DNA of 64,000 bases from Nectonema munidae. Its lineage: Eukaryota > Nematomorpha > Nectonematoida > Nectonematidae. Under the pieces are notes generated by a model that ran no database searches, was not told where the DNA came from, and was given only the letters and a program-made list of their open reading frames with translations. The stretch covers positions 684,501 through 748,500 of the forward strand of contig JAUIRK010000889.1 of NCBI GenBank assembly GCA_030549495.1, in the 5' to 3' direction. This document shows positions 21,771 through 32,586 of this stretch, in pieces. Each line of letters starts with the position of its first letter. Within the stretch, counting starts at the first letter, position 1. Both the position numbers and the translations under genes were made by a program.

Positions 21771-22134
21771 ATTCCCAGAAGCAACCAATGTTGTGAATGT
21801 TCAATCAAAATCATGCAGGAATTATACATGACTTGTCATTTAACTTTCTCGCCTCTATCGGCTCTTCTTACTTCAAACTTTAATTTTTTTTTTCATAATT
21901 TTCAATAAAAATAATAAATTCAAAACACATGAAAACTTTTTTCTGGCATTTTAATCATGTTTTGTAATAGCTTTCATGCTTTGTCAAATTGATTTTTTTT
22001 TTAAAAGATGGCTAGTCATGCGTAAACTTTTTTTTTAAAGATTTAACGATAAAAAGCTTCTTTTTGTTATTTTTATGAAAAAAATCATCAGAAAATAACA
22101 CAGGGTTGTGAAATTTGAAAAAGTTGTATCCCTA

Positions 22135-22142
22135 GTCTACAC
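22135..22142. repeat. Target-site duplication, right (hAT element)
   Basis: GTCTACAC directly after the CCCTA end, the partner of GTGTACAC at 19595-19602 with one mismatch. Confidence 0.8.
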
Positions 22143-22819
22143 CCTACATGAAGGAGCAATTTTTCTGGAATCCATATGTTAGATTGTTAATAAAACATTT
22201 TGTTTAGGTTTCTTTTAATTTAGATTTGTTCAGGTTTATTTTGTATCTTTATTGCGTGTCTGTTCTGTTGAATATATTAAACTACAATAAAATCACTAAA
22301 TAAATAACATTTTTCCATACTAAATAATAATCACCTGTTCAGACTAAATTTAAGAATATAAAAAAGCACTATAACAACAAGATAACACAAGTTTTACAAA
22401 GAGTTTTTAACATATAAATCGATTTTTTAACTCATTTGTAATCATTGATTTTTGACCCTTATAAAATTGCGTTTAAATTGATTTCTAAAAGTCTAATGAA
22501 AAAGGTAAAATTGAGAGCTTTAAGCTTAATAAAACGTAAATAGACTAGTGTAAATTGTAAAAATTTATGATATTACAAATTGGTACATTGTAATTTTGAC
22601 CCAAAACAGAAAAAAAAGGAATTTTTTGTATGTTTATATATTTTGACCAATGATTTTGCCTGTATAGACAGACTGACAGGTGACCATTTCATCCACGGAT
22701 TATTTTCTTTCGAAACATCTCTATAATTCATTTGAGTCTAAAAGTGGAAGTTGTCTATCACTGAAGAATAAAAAGAGTTATAACTTAAATCATAAGACTT
22801 AATTTGGAAACCTACAAAT
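22143..22819. other. AT-rich spacer, nothing recognised
   Basis: No coding region or repeat boundary could be supported between the hAT element and the ZBED5-like fragment. Confidence 0.5.
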
Positions 22820-23345
22820 TGATGATAATGGAAATATGCAGAAAAGTTTGAATGAACTCAAAGATGAAGTAGAAATTTTTTGCAATATCAAAAGATGCTT
22901 TTTAAAAAAAATTAAACATAGATTAGCAATCGTGTAGATGTTTTAGAAGCAATTATAATTCTTAATTTATAACTTCAAGGAAGAAATGAAAACATTCTGC
23001 ATTGTTTCACTCTTCGTTTTTTCATCTTAATGAACTTATCTAAGAAGTCCATAATTTATGGTGCACATGTGAAGAAAGGAATTTTGTATTATTTGCATTC
23101 ACTTTATGAAGAATTTTTACAATTTTTTCCAGATTTCAATACAAAAAAAATTACTTGGAAACAAACACTAAGCCCGTTCAATATTGATGTTGATTCATTA
23201 GAGGATTATCTCCAAGAAGAAGTGATAGATTTAAAATGTGATTTAACTACAGAAGATAATTTTATGTTTGTGACACTTGAAGAATTTTGAGTAAAGTATC
23301 ACTCTATTTTTGCAAAATTTCAAGGACAACGAAATCGGCTTGATG
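22820..23345 (+). pseudogene. hAT transposase fragment of the ZBED5/FAM200 type
   Basis: The best part is the frame at 23030-23290: HVKKGILYYLHSLYEEFLQFFPDFNTKK..W..T.LSPFNIDVDSLEDYLQEEVIDLKCDLTTEDNFM, followed after a stop by VKYHSIFAKFQGQ. This matches the central-to-C-terminal region of hAT-derived ZBED5/SCAND3/FAM200-like proteins, where LQEE.IDLQ.D...K..F is characteristic. Upstream, 22825-22920 gives NELKDEVEIFCNIKRCF, resembling the preceding ELK.EVE.FL segment, but much between is missing and stops intervene. The N-terminal BED finger and first catalytic part are absent. It is unrelated to the neighbouring complete hAT element, whose right end is at 22134. Confidence 0.65.
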
Positions 23346-23469
23346 TTCAAATCTATTTGCGTTTTCCACTTTTTGCTTTGAGGCTTGAAATTTTAACCTT
23401 ATAAAAACTAAACAACAACATCCATCTAACTCTTGTTAATAGATATTTAAGTCTTAAAAACATGTGATT

Positions 23470-24120
23470 TTTTCTTTCAATAATATTTCTTGATAAACGC
23501 TTTTCCAAAATCCATCCAATTTGTTCTTAAAATCATATACGTTTGGACCATTAACAATATCATCGGGAAGTGAATTCCAGTCATTAATCATTCTTTCAGA
23601 GAAAAAACTTCTTAAATAAGACTTTTTACAAAACGATTTTTGAAATTTTTAAGAGTCAAATCTTTGGTTTCTTTTTGAAAAATCAAGTAAAATTCTAGAG
23701 TTGATGAGCATCTTTCCATTAAGGATATTATAAACGGTAATCATGTCTCTCCTTTTGAAACGATAGAGTAAGTAAGGTAGCTTTAGTTTCATGAGTCTTT
23801 CCTTGTAGCTTAGGTCTTTCAAAGCATGAATGTCTTTAATGATAAACCTTTGGACTTTCTCAATTTTGAAAGCATCATAGTCATAATAAGGATAAGAAAT
23901 TACATTTCCATATTCTAAGATTAGTCTTATTAACGCTTTATAAAGAAGTGGAGCCGTAGTAGTATCGGATGTAGAGAAAGATTTACACCTTTGATGACAA
24001 GTATAGCGAATGCTTTAGAAACTCTCTTTGAAATATTTTTGGAGAAAAGGAGATCAGTCGTAACAATGACTCCCAAATCATTTTGCGAATCAACCTTCTC
24101 AAGTTTATGACAGATTTAAA
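23470..24120 (-). mobile_element. LINE 3'-end fragment (reverse transcriptase C-terminal domain)
   Basis: Read on the minus strand the piece encodes DLGVIVTTDLLFSKNISKRV, LEYGN, FKIEKVQRFIIKDI, LSYKERLMKLKLPYLLYR, RRDMITVYNILNGKM and finally INDWNSLPDDIVNGP..DFKNKLD. The order LGV, EYG, E.VQRRFTK, Y.ERL..L.L..L..RR.R.DMI and WN.LP..VV is that of the C terminus of CR1/RTE/Jockey-like reverse transcriptases. The catalytic core is missing, so it is a 5'-truncated old copy; some frame breaks occur. It is a different family from the two other LINEs in this window. Confidence 0.8.
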
Positions 24121-25748
24121 ACAATGAAGTGCAAATATAATTATTAATATTTGTTATTACGTTATAATAATTTTTATTTTATTATTTTTAAGAGTTCTTA
24201 ATAAGCCAAAAGGGGGCATTTTTTTTGAAAATTTTGGAAATCACTGATTTAGTGTAAGTAAAGTCTAATAAGGTTATTTTCCATCTTATAACAATCTTAT
24301 TTGATTTAGTTTTCTTGATATATTTTGTTTTTCAATTAAATTTTTTATGAAACTTATATTTATTTTAATTCTGAAATGATGACCTAGATTTTATTTTATA
24401 TATAATTCCGTAACCAGATCTAGTATCGACATGGTAAATATTTATCATGTAGGTAAAACAAATTTAATTGAAAAATAAACAAGTTTGAAAATGGGTTACT
24501 ATATGTGTTTCATTGGCATTAAATCCTATCTGTCTTTTAAAAACGTTTTAATAATACAGAGAACCATAATTGTATTGATGATGGATAGAGGAATGAATTT
24601 TTTCGTTTGGTCTCAACATTTAAAATATATATGATTACTTTTTTTTTACAGTAAGTTTTGATATGATAGCATAAATATGCGCAAAAGGTTTATTTATATT
24701 TTTTTATTTTCAATAATTATTTTTGGTTAATTTTCCATTTGTAGTTTGTTACTTAGTTAGATAATTAATTAGGTAAATGACTATTTAACTAGCTCACTAA
24801 CTTACAAATTAGCAACCTAATTAACAACTAATTAATTTATAATATTATATAAAAATTTATTCTGTTAAAAATTGAGCAGACGACACATAATATTAAATTT
24901 AGCGGTCAATCGAAAAAGATCTAGATTCCAAATTATTAAAAAAAACAATTAAAAATATATAGAGGCTGACTAGTGAAGAGATCCAATTGTGTTGATGCCA
25001 AATTATCCTGTTGTTGAACGGACAATACCCAAACGAACCTAACCTCAGTCAATTAAAAATGGGAAGACAAAGAAAACGCCAGCCAAAAGCATGCTGTCAC
25101 ATAAAGGTTTGTTGTACAATTAAGACAGCTTATTTATTAGCTATTTGGTTAGCGAGATAGTTAAAAAGTTAGTTAAAAATAAATCACAATTTTAATTTCC
25201 TTGTAAAATTAATTATATATTTTTACTGAAGGGAAAAAATTAAAAAATTTTGATAGCTATTTATGAAAACAAAAATAATTCCTTCTCGGCGATGTTTTTT
25301 ATCCGGTGAATAACATTGTAGAGTTTTCATGGCAGATTTTCAAGATTTTTTAAATCAAAAATCGGATTATAACTTACACATCTTATTTTTTACAATAGTA
25401 TTTTTTCTCTAGAAGGTGTCTCATAAGTTCTCATCACCATAAAAATAACAATATTTGATATTATTTTATTGAAATTTGAAATAGTTGTATATATTTATTA
25501 AGTTTTTATTTAAACAAATAGAAAAATGAAGATTTTTTAAAACCTAAATTTTGACTAAAATTTTAATCCCAAAATCTGAAATTGGGTTAAAATGTCAAAA
25601 TCAGTATAATCCCTCCAAAATACGTAGGATGTGAAAATTGAGTTGAGGAATTGATAGGAATCAATCAATGCATGTTACACTTCCGCTAAGAAAAAAAAGA
25701 TATTTCTCACTAATGCAAAGCATGATAAAATCAATGAGTTTAGTTTAA
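24121..25748. other. AT-rich stretch without a recognised gene
   Basis: Nothing firm. A slightly GC-richer patch at about 24960-25110 includes a short frame starting at 25059 that is mentioned as a speculative observation only. Confidence 0.5.
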
Positions 25749-25752
25749 TTAA

Positions 25753-25883
25753 CCCGTTTACGACCACAATAATAATCAGACGATATCTAGTATAAAGCAG
25801 AAGATTTGTATTAAAAAGCATTAATAAACGCAGACCAGTCACTTTTTGGAAAGTCGACTATGTCAACTGTGGTCGATAACCGG
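25753..25883 (+). mobile_element. TTAA-flanked miniature element, copy
   Basis: 131 bp bounded by TTAA at 25749-25752 and 25884-25887. The ends read CCCGTTTACGACCA and TGTGGTCGATAACCGG, which are inverted. The interior has CAGACGATATC and GCAGACC blocks shared with the other copies. A TTAA duplication and CCC termini are hallmarks of piggyBac-mobilised elements. Confidence 0.75.
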
Positions 25884-25887
25884 TTAA

Positions 25888-27030
25888 GTACTGTATTTGA
25901 ATTTCGCATTCATCGTTACTGATATTGTGTTCTTTCCGGAATACTGAGCCATCCAACAGGAATTTCTATTCACCGCATTTGATTTTAATTAATTTGTAAG
26001 AATTTATGTTTACTATATATGAATAAAACTTAATGATGCAATGCTAACACGAACGCTCCCAATTTTCATAGCAACCCTAACACCGAGTTGTTAGCTTGAT
26101 TGTAACGATCTTAGAATGAGCTCGCCAGAGCATGACCTAACCGTACAACCTTTCAATTATTCAGAGGAAAAAATCCTCTGAGAGGAAAAAGGAAATTATC
26201 AGGGTAAAAATTCTGTACTACTCATTTGATTTTAAATTTGTGATCTCTTCATAAAGGAAATAACATAGAAAGGATAGACTGGAGTAACATTGATGTGATG
26301 AACAAAATCTCAAAAATTACATTTTGCACTTCAAAGCGGCTTCAAACACATATACAACGCCTGTCTGTGTATCCATATACTAGTTATTTCTTTTTCGAAA
26401 AAATCAGTTGGAGTCATAGTAAAATTTCGCTCATGACATGCCATCTATACTATACTTCAGCGAGTATGTCACACATAATATAGTCTTTGGTTTTATCTTC
26501 TTTGAGAATTTCACACAGAAAATGTATGAGAGATATGACGAAATCATTTTCTCTTTATCTCACATGTAATACAACACATTACAAACATCACATCGACTTT
26601 CACTCCTTTTGCTTGAACTCATGTAAAAGAAAAAGTTTTGATTTTCGCTTCAATTTTCCTTTGATTATATGTTTGTATTAGATATTATATATACGAGTTA
26701 ATAATATAAAGGATAACGTTGCATCCTTCAAAGTTGTACTCAAAGATTTCACAAAGTAAGTTTATTTCATCTTTTTTGATGTTATTTCGCAACTGTGTGC
26801 ACATTCAAAACATAACAGGGCAAAATATGCAAAAACAAATTCTAAAAGTTTTTGTGTTTATTATTTTACACAATATAATTTAGTACAGTTGTAACAAAGT
26901 TTGCGATAAACACTTGATTACCAAAAATGTTCATGAAACAAGAACATTTTTCTTATTTTGATGTAAATTATCACCATTAAATATAATATGTAAAATGTTA
27001 ACTTGCGATATTTGAATATCTTAATATATT
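25888..27030. other. AT-rich stretch without a recognised gene
   Basis: Short frames at 26295-26681 carry no domain I recognise. No repeat boundary found. Confidence 0.5.
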
Positions 27031-27576
27031 TATACCATTTTAGTTCTATTTTGTTTTTTTTTGCAATTATATTTTGTCATTTTGCAATTCTATTTTGTCC
27101 TTTTGCAATTCTAAATAAATAATCTCATGTGTTTTGAAATAATGTTAAAAGTCAATTAAAAAGATATTGCTAAATTAAAGTGGAAAATTTTATAATTAGG
27201 AAAGTAAATTAAAAATTAAAAAAAAATTGCAATCATTTTATTGCTAATTCCTTGTCAAAAATTTAGAAAAACAATCAAGCCATTTGTAAGACTATTTCTC
27301 TTAATAGATTTTCAGAAATTTTAAAATACGTTTATTTTTGCGATAGAACAAACTTGACGCAAATGTATGAAGAAAGTAGGGATAAAGTTTCAAAAATAAG
27401 GCCAATTGTTGAAGATATCAAATACTAAAATAATGTTAAAATATTTAAAAAAAATTATAAATAAAAATTACTTATGTCAAAACAACACAACAAAATCAAA
27501 AAAATAAATTCAAATAGGAATGCAAAAAAACTAAATAGAATTGCAAAAAAGACAAAATAGAACTAAAAATGGTATA
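27031..27576. mobile_element. Foldback-type element containing a piggyBac gene fragment
   Basis: The inverted ends are TATACCATTTTAGTTCTATT at 27031-27050 and the near-complement ending CTAAAAATGGTATA at 27576. Each arm is built of repeated units of about 21-22 bp (AATTCTATTTTGTC(C/T)TTTTG). The centre holds a 150-bp piece (27279-27427) nearly identical to the inside of the piggyBac gene at 30147-31722. So this is a non-autonomous element with a transposase gene scrap, either internally deleted from a full element or a captured fragment. Confidence 0.75.
27279..27427 (+). pseudogene. Internal scrap of a piggyBac transposase gene
   Basis: This stretch runs parallel to 30739-30892 with only a few differences. 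It encodes the same CKxISRNRFSEILKYVYF..RTNLTQMYEESRDKVSKIR segment of a PGBD-like transposase. Both copies end with the same ATATCAAATACTAAAA, which includes a stop in frame. No other part of the gene is here. Confidence 0.85.
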
Positions 27577-27759
27577 TACTTTCTAACGTGGTACAAAATT
27601 AAGAAAGAACATTATAAATAATTATAAAGGTGGAATTTTCCAGTCGGTGATCCTAGGAACTTTTTTAGATCTATTTTCATTAGCAGACGATTATTATTAG
27701 CATTCGTTTTTTAGAATGATTTTTTTACGATTAAGTCAAATATGTAATGATGAGAATTT

Positions 27760-28250
27760 TAGCCTTTCTTTTTTCCAGTCGAAAGGAATTCTTCATCAAG
27801 AACGAAAATGCCGAAATGGTCATATAATGAAACTGTCTGTTGGGAAACAAAATAGATGGCAGTGTAAATTTCGTTCATCTAGAGAAGAAAAAGGAGTAAG
27901 AACAAATAATAATTGGTTCGAAAATTCTCGTTTACCTTTTCGGAAAGCAGCATTGTTTATATACTGTTGGGCACACATGTCAAGTATAAAATTTTGTGAA
28001 CGTGAATTAGAAATGAAGCACGAATAAGTAGTTGATTGAATAAATATTTGAGAGAAATATGTGCAAAACATCTTCTAGCTAATCCTAGAGTAATTGGAGG
28101 ACACAACATGACTGTAGAAATAGATGAAAGTTTGTTCAACAAAAGAAAAAATCATGTTGGACGTATACTTCCTCAACAATGGGATTTTGGAGGAATCTGC
28201 AGAGAGACAAAGGAAAATTTTATGTTTTTGTCCCAGACAGGAAACTAAAT
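27760..28250 (+). pseudogene. Merlin (IS1016/ISXO2-like) transposase fragment
   Basis: The first frame encodes CRNGHIMKLSVGKQNRWQCK (the small zinc-binding N-terminal block), then WFENSRLPFRKAALFIYCWAH and FCERELEM. After a one-base loss near 28035 it continues NKYLREICAKHLL, GGHNMTVEIDESLFNKRK, VGRILPQQWDFGGICRETKENF. This order and the TVEIDESLF block with the first catalytic Asp are typical of Merlin/ISXO2 transposases. The remainder of the catalytic domain is missing: the match stops near 28250, just before a run of guanines. I see no inverted ends. Confidence 0.85.
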
Positions 28251-28274
28251 ATTTAACTAAATATTTTTTAGAGT

Positions 28275-28303
28275 GGGGGGGGGGGGGTGGGTGGGGGAGA
28301 GAT
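28275..28303 (+). repeat. Guanine-rich tract
   Basis: Thirteen G, then TGGGTGGGGGAGAG: four or more G-runs in 30 bases, so it could fold as a G-quadruplex. It is exceptional in such AT-rich DNA and lies just beyond the point where the Merlin fragment ends. Confidence 0.8.
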
Positions 28304-28305
28304 AA

Positions 28306-30146
28306 CAGAAAAGTACCAAAATCTGTTGGCAAAAAATTGTTTGTAAACGTATTTGTTCGTAGGTCGAAGTGTTTGTAAATCGAGGTTACGCTTTAAAATT
28401 GTATCATCATGTCATGTTGGAACCCTTCATCTCTTGTCCCAGGATCAACGAACATTTTAAATCATTACTATCCAAAATACATTCATTCACACTGATTCTC
28501 TGAATTTATAACAGTTGTTGAATGCAATATATTTATGAATATAAATAGTACTGTATTATTGAACAGTCGTTCGAAAACTTTTATGTCCGATTCTTCTTTG
28601 AGAAGATCAAAAACTCTTATATTCTTTAGGTATAGAAGTAGATTCTCTTATATAAAAAATTTTTAAAAAAGGAAATTTTTTTATTTTGAAAATTCTATTT
28701 GAATTAAAAAAAGATACATTTAATTTAAATTTTGAAATTTGATCCTTTTATTGAATTTCTCAAATTTTAAATAAGTTAAATCAATAATGCTAAAAATATA
28801 AAGTTCTAAAAGAGTAAAAAATATTCATTTTGTTAATAACATATTATAGAAATAAAAACCAGAATTTTAATTAAGATTTCTCTTCAGAAAATTTATGATG
28901 AACTCGCCCCATGAATTTGCTAAATTTCCCCTTAGTATAAGAAATTCACCCCTTTTGTAACCAGCAACCATTGTTATAGAAAATATGATAACGTTATCAC
29001 TTCAGATAGTAATGTTTTTTTTCATTTTTGTTACAATTGCATAAAAGTTTGGACCTTTTGATGTTAGAACGATTTAGATACAATCTTCTTTAGGTTAAAC
29101 GATTTCTCTGCTTTTTTACATTCATTAGAGTGATCATTTTTTTTAGAAAGAGATCGTCGCTTAGAGGACTAGCAAATTATTTTATTTTTTTATCACCCTT
29201 CAATAACCAGAATATCAATTATTGAGAAAAAGTGTATATTAATTATGCCACTGTTGCAAAAACGCAACGCAACGTTTAAACCAGATTTTTGTTAACCAAA
29301 CATATTCACAATAAAATATTTCATCATATAGTTAAAATTTTAACAATTGAAGTAATAACTATAACTTTTGCTTTTCTTGAGTTTTTACGGGAAAAATATA
29401 ATCTATGTCAATAAAAACTTTACATTAAAGGAATAAAAGACCCAAACTTATTTTTTTTCTAAAAATAAAATAATAAAAACTTTCATTTTCAAAGTATAAA
29501 TTTTTCCTGGATAACGAACCAAATTTTGAATAAATGTAAACTTTAAATCATTTTTCACATTTTTTTCTCTTCAAAATTGATGATTTTTTCGACTGTTTCG
29601 TATACGCAACACTGGACATTAGTGTGCACAGCAAACTCTCTCTGATAACTTATATTTTGATGACATCATTAACTCTCTGTAAAAACAAAGCTTCATGATT
29701 GATCGATTTGTTTTAACTTATGAACTATAAGTGGCACATATATTCAGCTCATATACGTGTAACTAAGGGACTTGATGCGTTTGGAAAATTACGTGTATAA
29801 TTCTAACTCGTAGTATGATTTCCAGAGTTTGTGTTTTGAAAAGAAGTACATTACACGTCATCACATGGCATATATTGGTAATCTAATTACATTATAGCTT
29901 ATCAAAACTTAAACTGAAAAAAGTTTTTTGACATTTAAATTGTCACACATCAATATATGAGTCGTGACGTTTTTGACATTTTTCTGGTACATATGTATAT
30001 ATACTCCAGTTTTGCATTTCAAGTTCATTCAATTAAAAATTTTACTCGTTTTATGAGTTTGGAATAGCTTTCTGCTTTTATCTTTTTTTCTGTTTTGTCC
30101 CTTAAATTTTGTGAACCTCTAAAATATATAAAGTTGTTTCTACACT
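28306..30146. other. AT-rich stretch without a recognised gene
   Basis: No supported coding region, and no element boundaries that could mark the 5' end of the piggyBac copy that follows. Confidence 0.5.
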
Positions 30147-31722
30147 GTGATTGACAAGACTTCTCTAATTTTGATGGGAAAAAAATATAATATTGAGTTA
30201 AACGATGCTATTGATTTAGTTATTAACTCTGATCATAAAGCTTTTTTTTATATAACACTGCCTCAAAATGACTCTAAAAATTTTGAAACCGATGAAGATT
30301 CTGCAAATGATGAAAGCGATGAGGAAAATGATGTTTCGAACTTCTCTCGTAACATGCTTGAAAGTAAAGCAGAGATTGTTTTTTACCATGTTGAAGAGGA
30401 AAATTCAAGTTCTGATGAAGTTAGTGATTGTAATTCAGAAGAATGGGTAGATGGAGAAATGTTAAACTTAAAGCTGCTTCAAAAACTTGATTCTGATCAA
30501 GAAGCAAATCCAAGTTATACATTTAGTTCACCTTCTGAAGTGTATGATTTATTCTTTTCCAATGACGAAATTTTGGATAAAATAGTGAAGTTTTCCACAA
30601 TTTATGCAACATTTAAAAATAGTAATTTTTCTACTAGTGTTGAAGAGTTAAAAGTTTTTTTTTCAATCATAATTTTAAGTGGTTACGTTAAATGCCGAAA
30701 AAGATCCATGTATTGGGAAAGTAGTAGTGACACTCACAAGCAAGCCATTTGTAAGAGTATTTCTCGTAATAGATTTTCAGAAATTTTAAAATACGTTTAT
30801 TTTTGCGATAGAACAAACTTGACGCAAATGTATGAAGAAAGTAGGGATAAAGTTTCAAAAATAAGGCCAATTGTTGAAGATATCAAATACTAAAACATTG
30901 TCTATTTTTTAAACGATTTGATATTGATGAAAGCATGGTGCCGTACTATGGAGGTTATGGGTCCGGGATAAAGCAGGCCATTCGTAATAAACCCATAAGA
31001 TTTGGTTATAAAGTTTTTTGCTTAAATTCAGACTCGGGCTATTTGAGAAATTTCGAAATATACCAAGGTAAAAGCGGAACGCAAAGTTTTTACTCAAAAG
31101 ATTTTGGTGTTAGCGCTGGTGTAGTTTTAAGCCTTATAGACGAAAAATGCAAATACAAACATCTTTTTACTGATAACTATTTTACATCAATAAAGCTGAT
31201 AAAAGAGCTTACAAAACGAAAAATATTATTTACTGGCGTTATAAGGAAAAATCGATTAATAAATTGTAAGTTTCAAAGAAAATTATTAGAAAGAGGTTCT
31301 CCTTATGATGTTAAAGTTAATGCTGGTTCAAAAATATCTGTAGTTTCATGGAAAGACAATGCAATTGTTAATGTTGCTTCTAATGTAACAAGTGTTTTTC
31401 CAATGAAAAAAGCTGAAAGGTGGTGCATTTCTTCAAAAAAAGAATAAATGTAAATATTCCAAATTCTGTGCATTTATATAATCAAAACATGGGCTTTACT
31501 GATTCAATGAATTACATACTTTCACTGTACAGACCTGTAATTCGATCGAAAAAATGGCATTTTCCATTAATTATTTTTTTGATGCAAACTTCGTTGCATA
31601 ACGCATACATACTATACAAGATTAGCAGCAACAAAAAACTGTCTTCTGTAGAGTTCATAAGACAAGTTGTAATAGAAAATTTACAAAAATATGGTCAAAG
31701 CAGAAAACACTTTGTGATTTAA
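30147..31722 (+). pseudogene. piggyBac (PGBD-like) transposase, frameshifted copy
   Basis: The first frame (30147-30893, 248 aa) has an acidic leader (DEDSANDESDEEND), then FFSNDEILDKIVKFSTIYA, FFSIIILSGYVK, YWESSSDT and SRNRFSEILKYVYF. A shift near 30893 leads to the second frame, beginning DIDESMVPYYG at about 30915. This holds the first catalytic Asp and continues KPIRFGYKVFCLNS, then FTDNYFTS with the second catalytic Asp, and ends at 31447. A third frame (31460-31722) gives VHLYNQNMGFTDSMNYILSLYRP and SKKWHFPLI, the region of the third catalytic Asp. A C-terminal cysteine-rich domain was not found. At least two frameshifts separate the parts. It belongs to a PGBD2/3-like subfamily distinct from the antisense copies at 42-46 and 59-61 kb. 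Confidence 0.88.
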
Positions 31723-32453
31723 AATTGCTTTGGATTGGGACGTTTTACCAGAAACCTTTTTGAAAATAGACTTATCACAAATTTACAAAAAAAAATTGAA
31801 AAAAAAAATGTACATAATTGTACTACCGAGTAACTACATATTGAGATCTATAGATAAGATAAACGTTTTGCATTTATTTCAGAAAAAAAATTTAATGAGT
31901 AACATTTTTTGAAAATCTTAAAATTAACTCACTATCTTACTAAGTAAGTCATTTGAAAATACAAAAAAAAAATTTATTACTCAACAAATTTCCCCCTTTT
32001 TACAATTATTATGGGCAAATGTACGATATGCAAATTCAGACTGGAAAAAAACGAATTTTTAGGAAAAGTTTTTTAATTTTTATTGTTGGCATTACATACT
32101 TGAATATATTGGTATGTAACAATAGAGAAACAAACTAAGATGAGTGGATTTGAACGTTACGCAACCTAAACATTTAATTTAATTAATGTGAATAAACTCT
32201 GTTACTTTTCATTTTTCCTTAAATTAATCAACTTATAAATTTTCATGTTTTTGTATTTTAATTAAACTTTGACTTTTTAAATTTATGGTTTTCTTTAACT
32301 TTAATTAAATTGTGTGTGTGTGTAAGTTTGCATTTTTGTAAATATTTAAATTTGTATAGTATTTGAATGTATAGTGTACAAATAAGTTAATATGTTTTTT
32401 ACATAAATGAACATTACGTTTTTTTTATATTTTACTTTTAATTAGATAATTAA
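31723..32453. other. Stretch after the piggyBac copy, nothing recognised
   Basis: Probably includes the 3' part of the transposon, but no terminus is recognisable. Short frames at 31730-32138 have no domain. Confidence 0.45.
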
Positions 32454-32582
32454 CCCATTTAAGACCAAGCAAACAGACGATATCTAAAAAAACGCAGACG
32501 ATTTATATTCAAAGTCATTGAAAAAAGCAGACGAAGATGAAATTACTTATGTTTCAAAATAGGAACATTGGCCGAAAATGGG
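32454..32582 (+). mobile_element. TTAA-flanked miniature element, well-preserved copy
   Basis: 129 bp with TTAA at 32450-32453 and 32583-32586. Ends CCCATTTAAGACCAAGC and ATTGGCCGAAAATGGG are inverted. Inside are CAGACGATATC, CGCAGACGATTTATATTC and GCAGACGAAG blocks, and near the right end GTTTCAAAATAGGAAC, an imperfect hairpin. It is nearly the reverse complement of 58709-58837. Confidence 0.88.
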
Positions 32583-32586
32583 TTAA

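Larger units (their letters stand above)
19603..22134 (+). mobile_element. hAT-superfamily DNA transposon, complete ends, decayed transposase
   Basis: The ends are perfect 18-bp inverted repeats: TAGGGATACAACTTTTTC at 19603-19620 and its reverse complement at 22117-22134. The 8-bp target duplication is 7/8 identical (19595-19602 and 22135-22142). Size is 2.53 kb. Inside are GCC-bearing subterminal repeats (19832-20061) and a plus-strand transposase remnant (20145-21770). Inverted ends starting TAGGG with 8-bp duplications fit hAT elements. The transposase is not of the common Ac/hobo/Charlie look; its family is discussed at the gene. It is a relatively young insertion judging by the perfect ends, yet the coding part is broken several times. 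Confidence 0.88.

Noticed and set aside
26295-26681. Two consecutive frames of about 60 codons
   Set aside because: Cysteine/histidine content looked finger-like at first, but spacing is irregular and a stop separates them.
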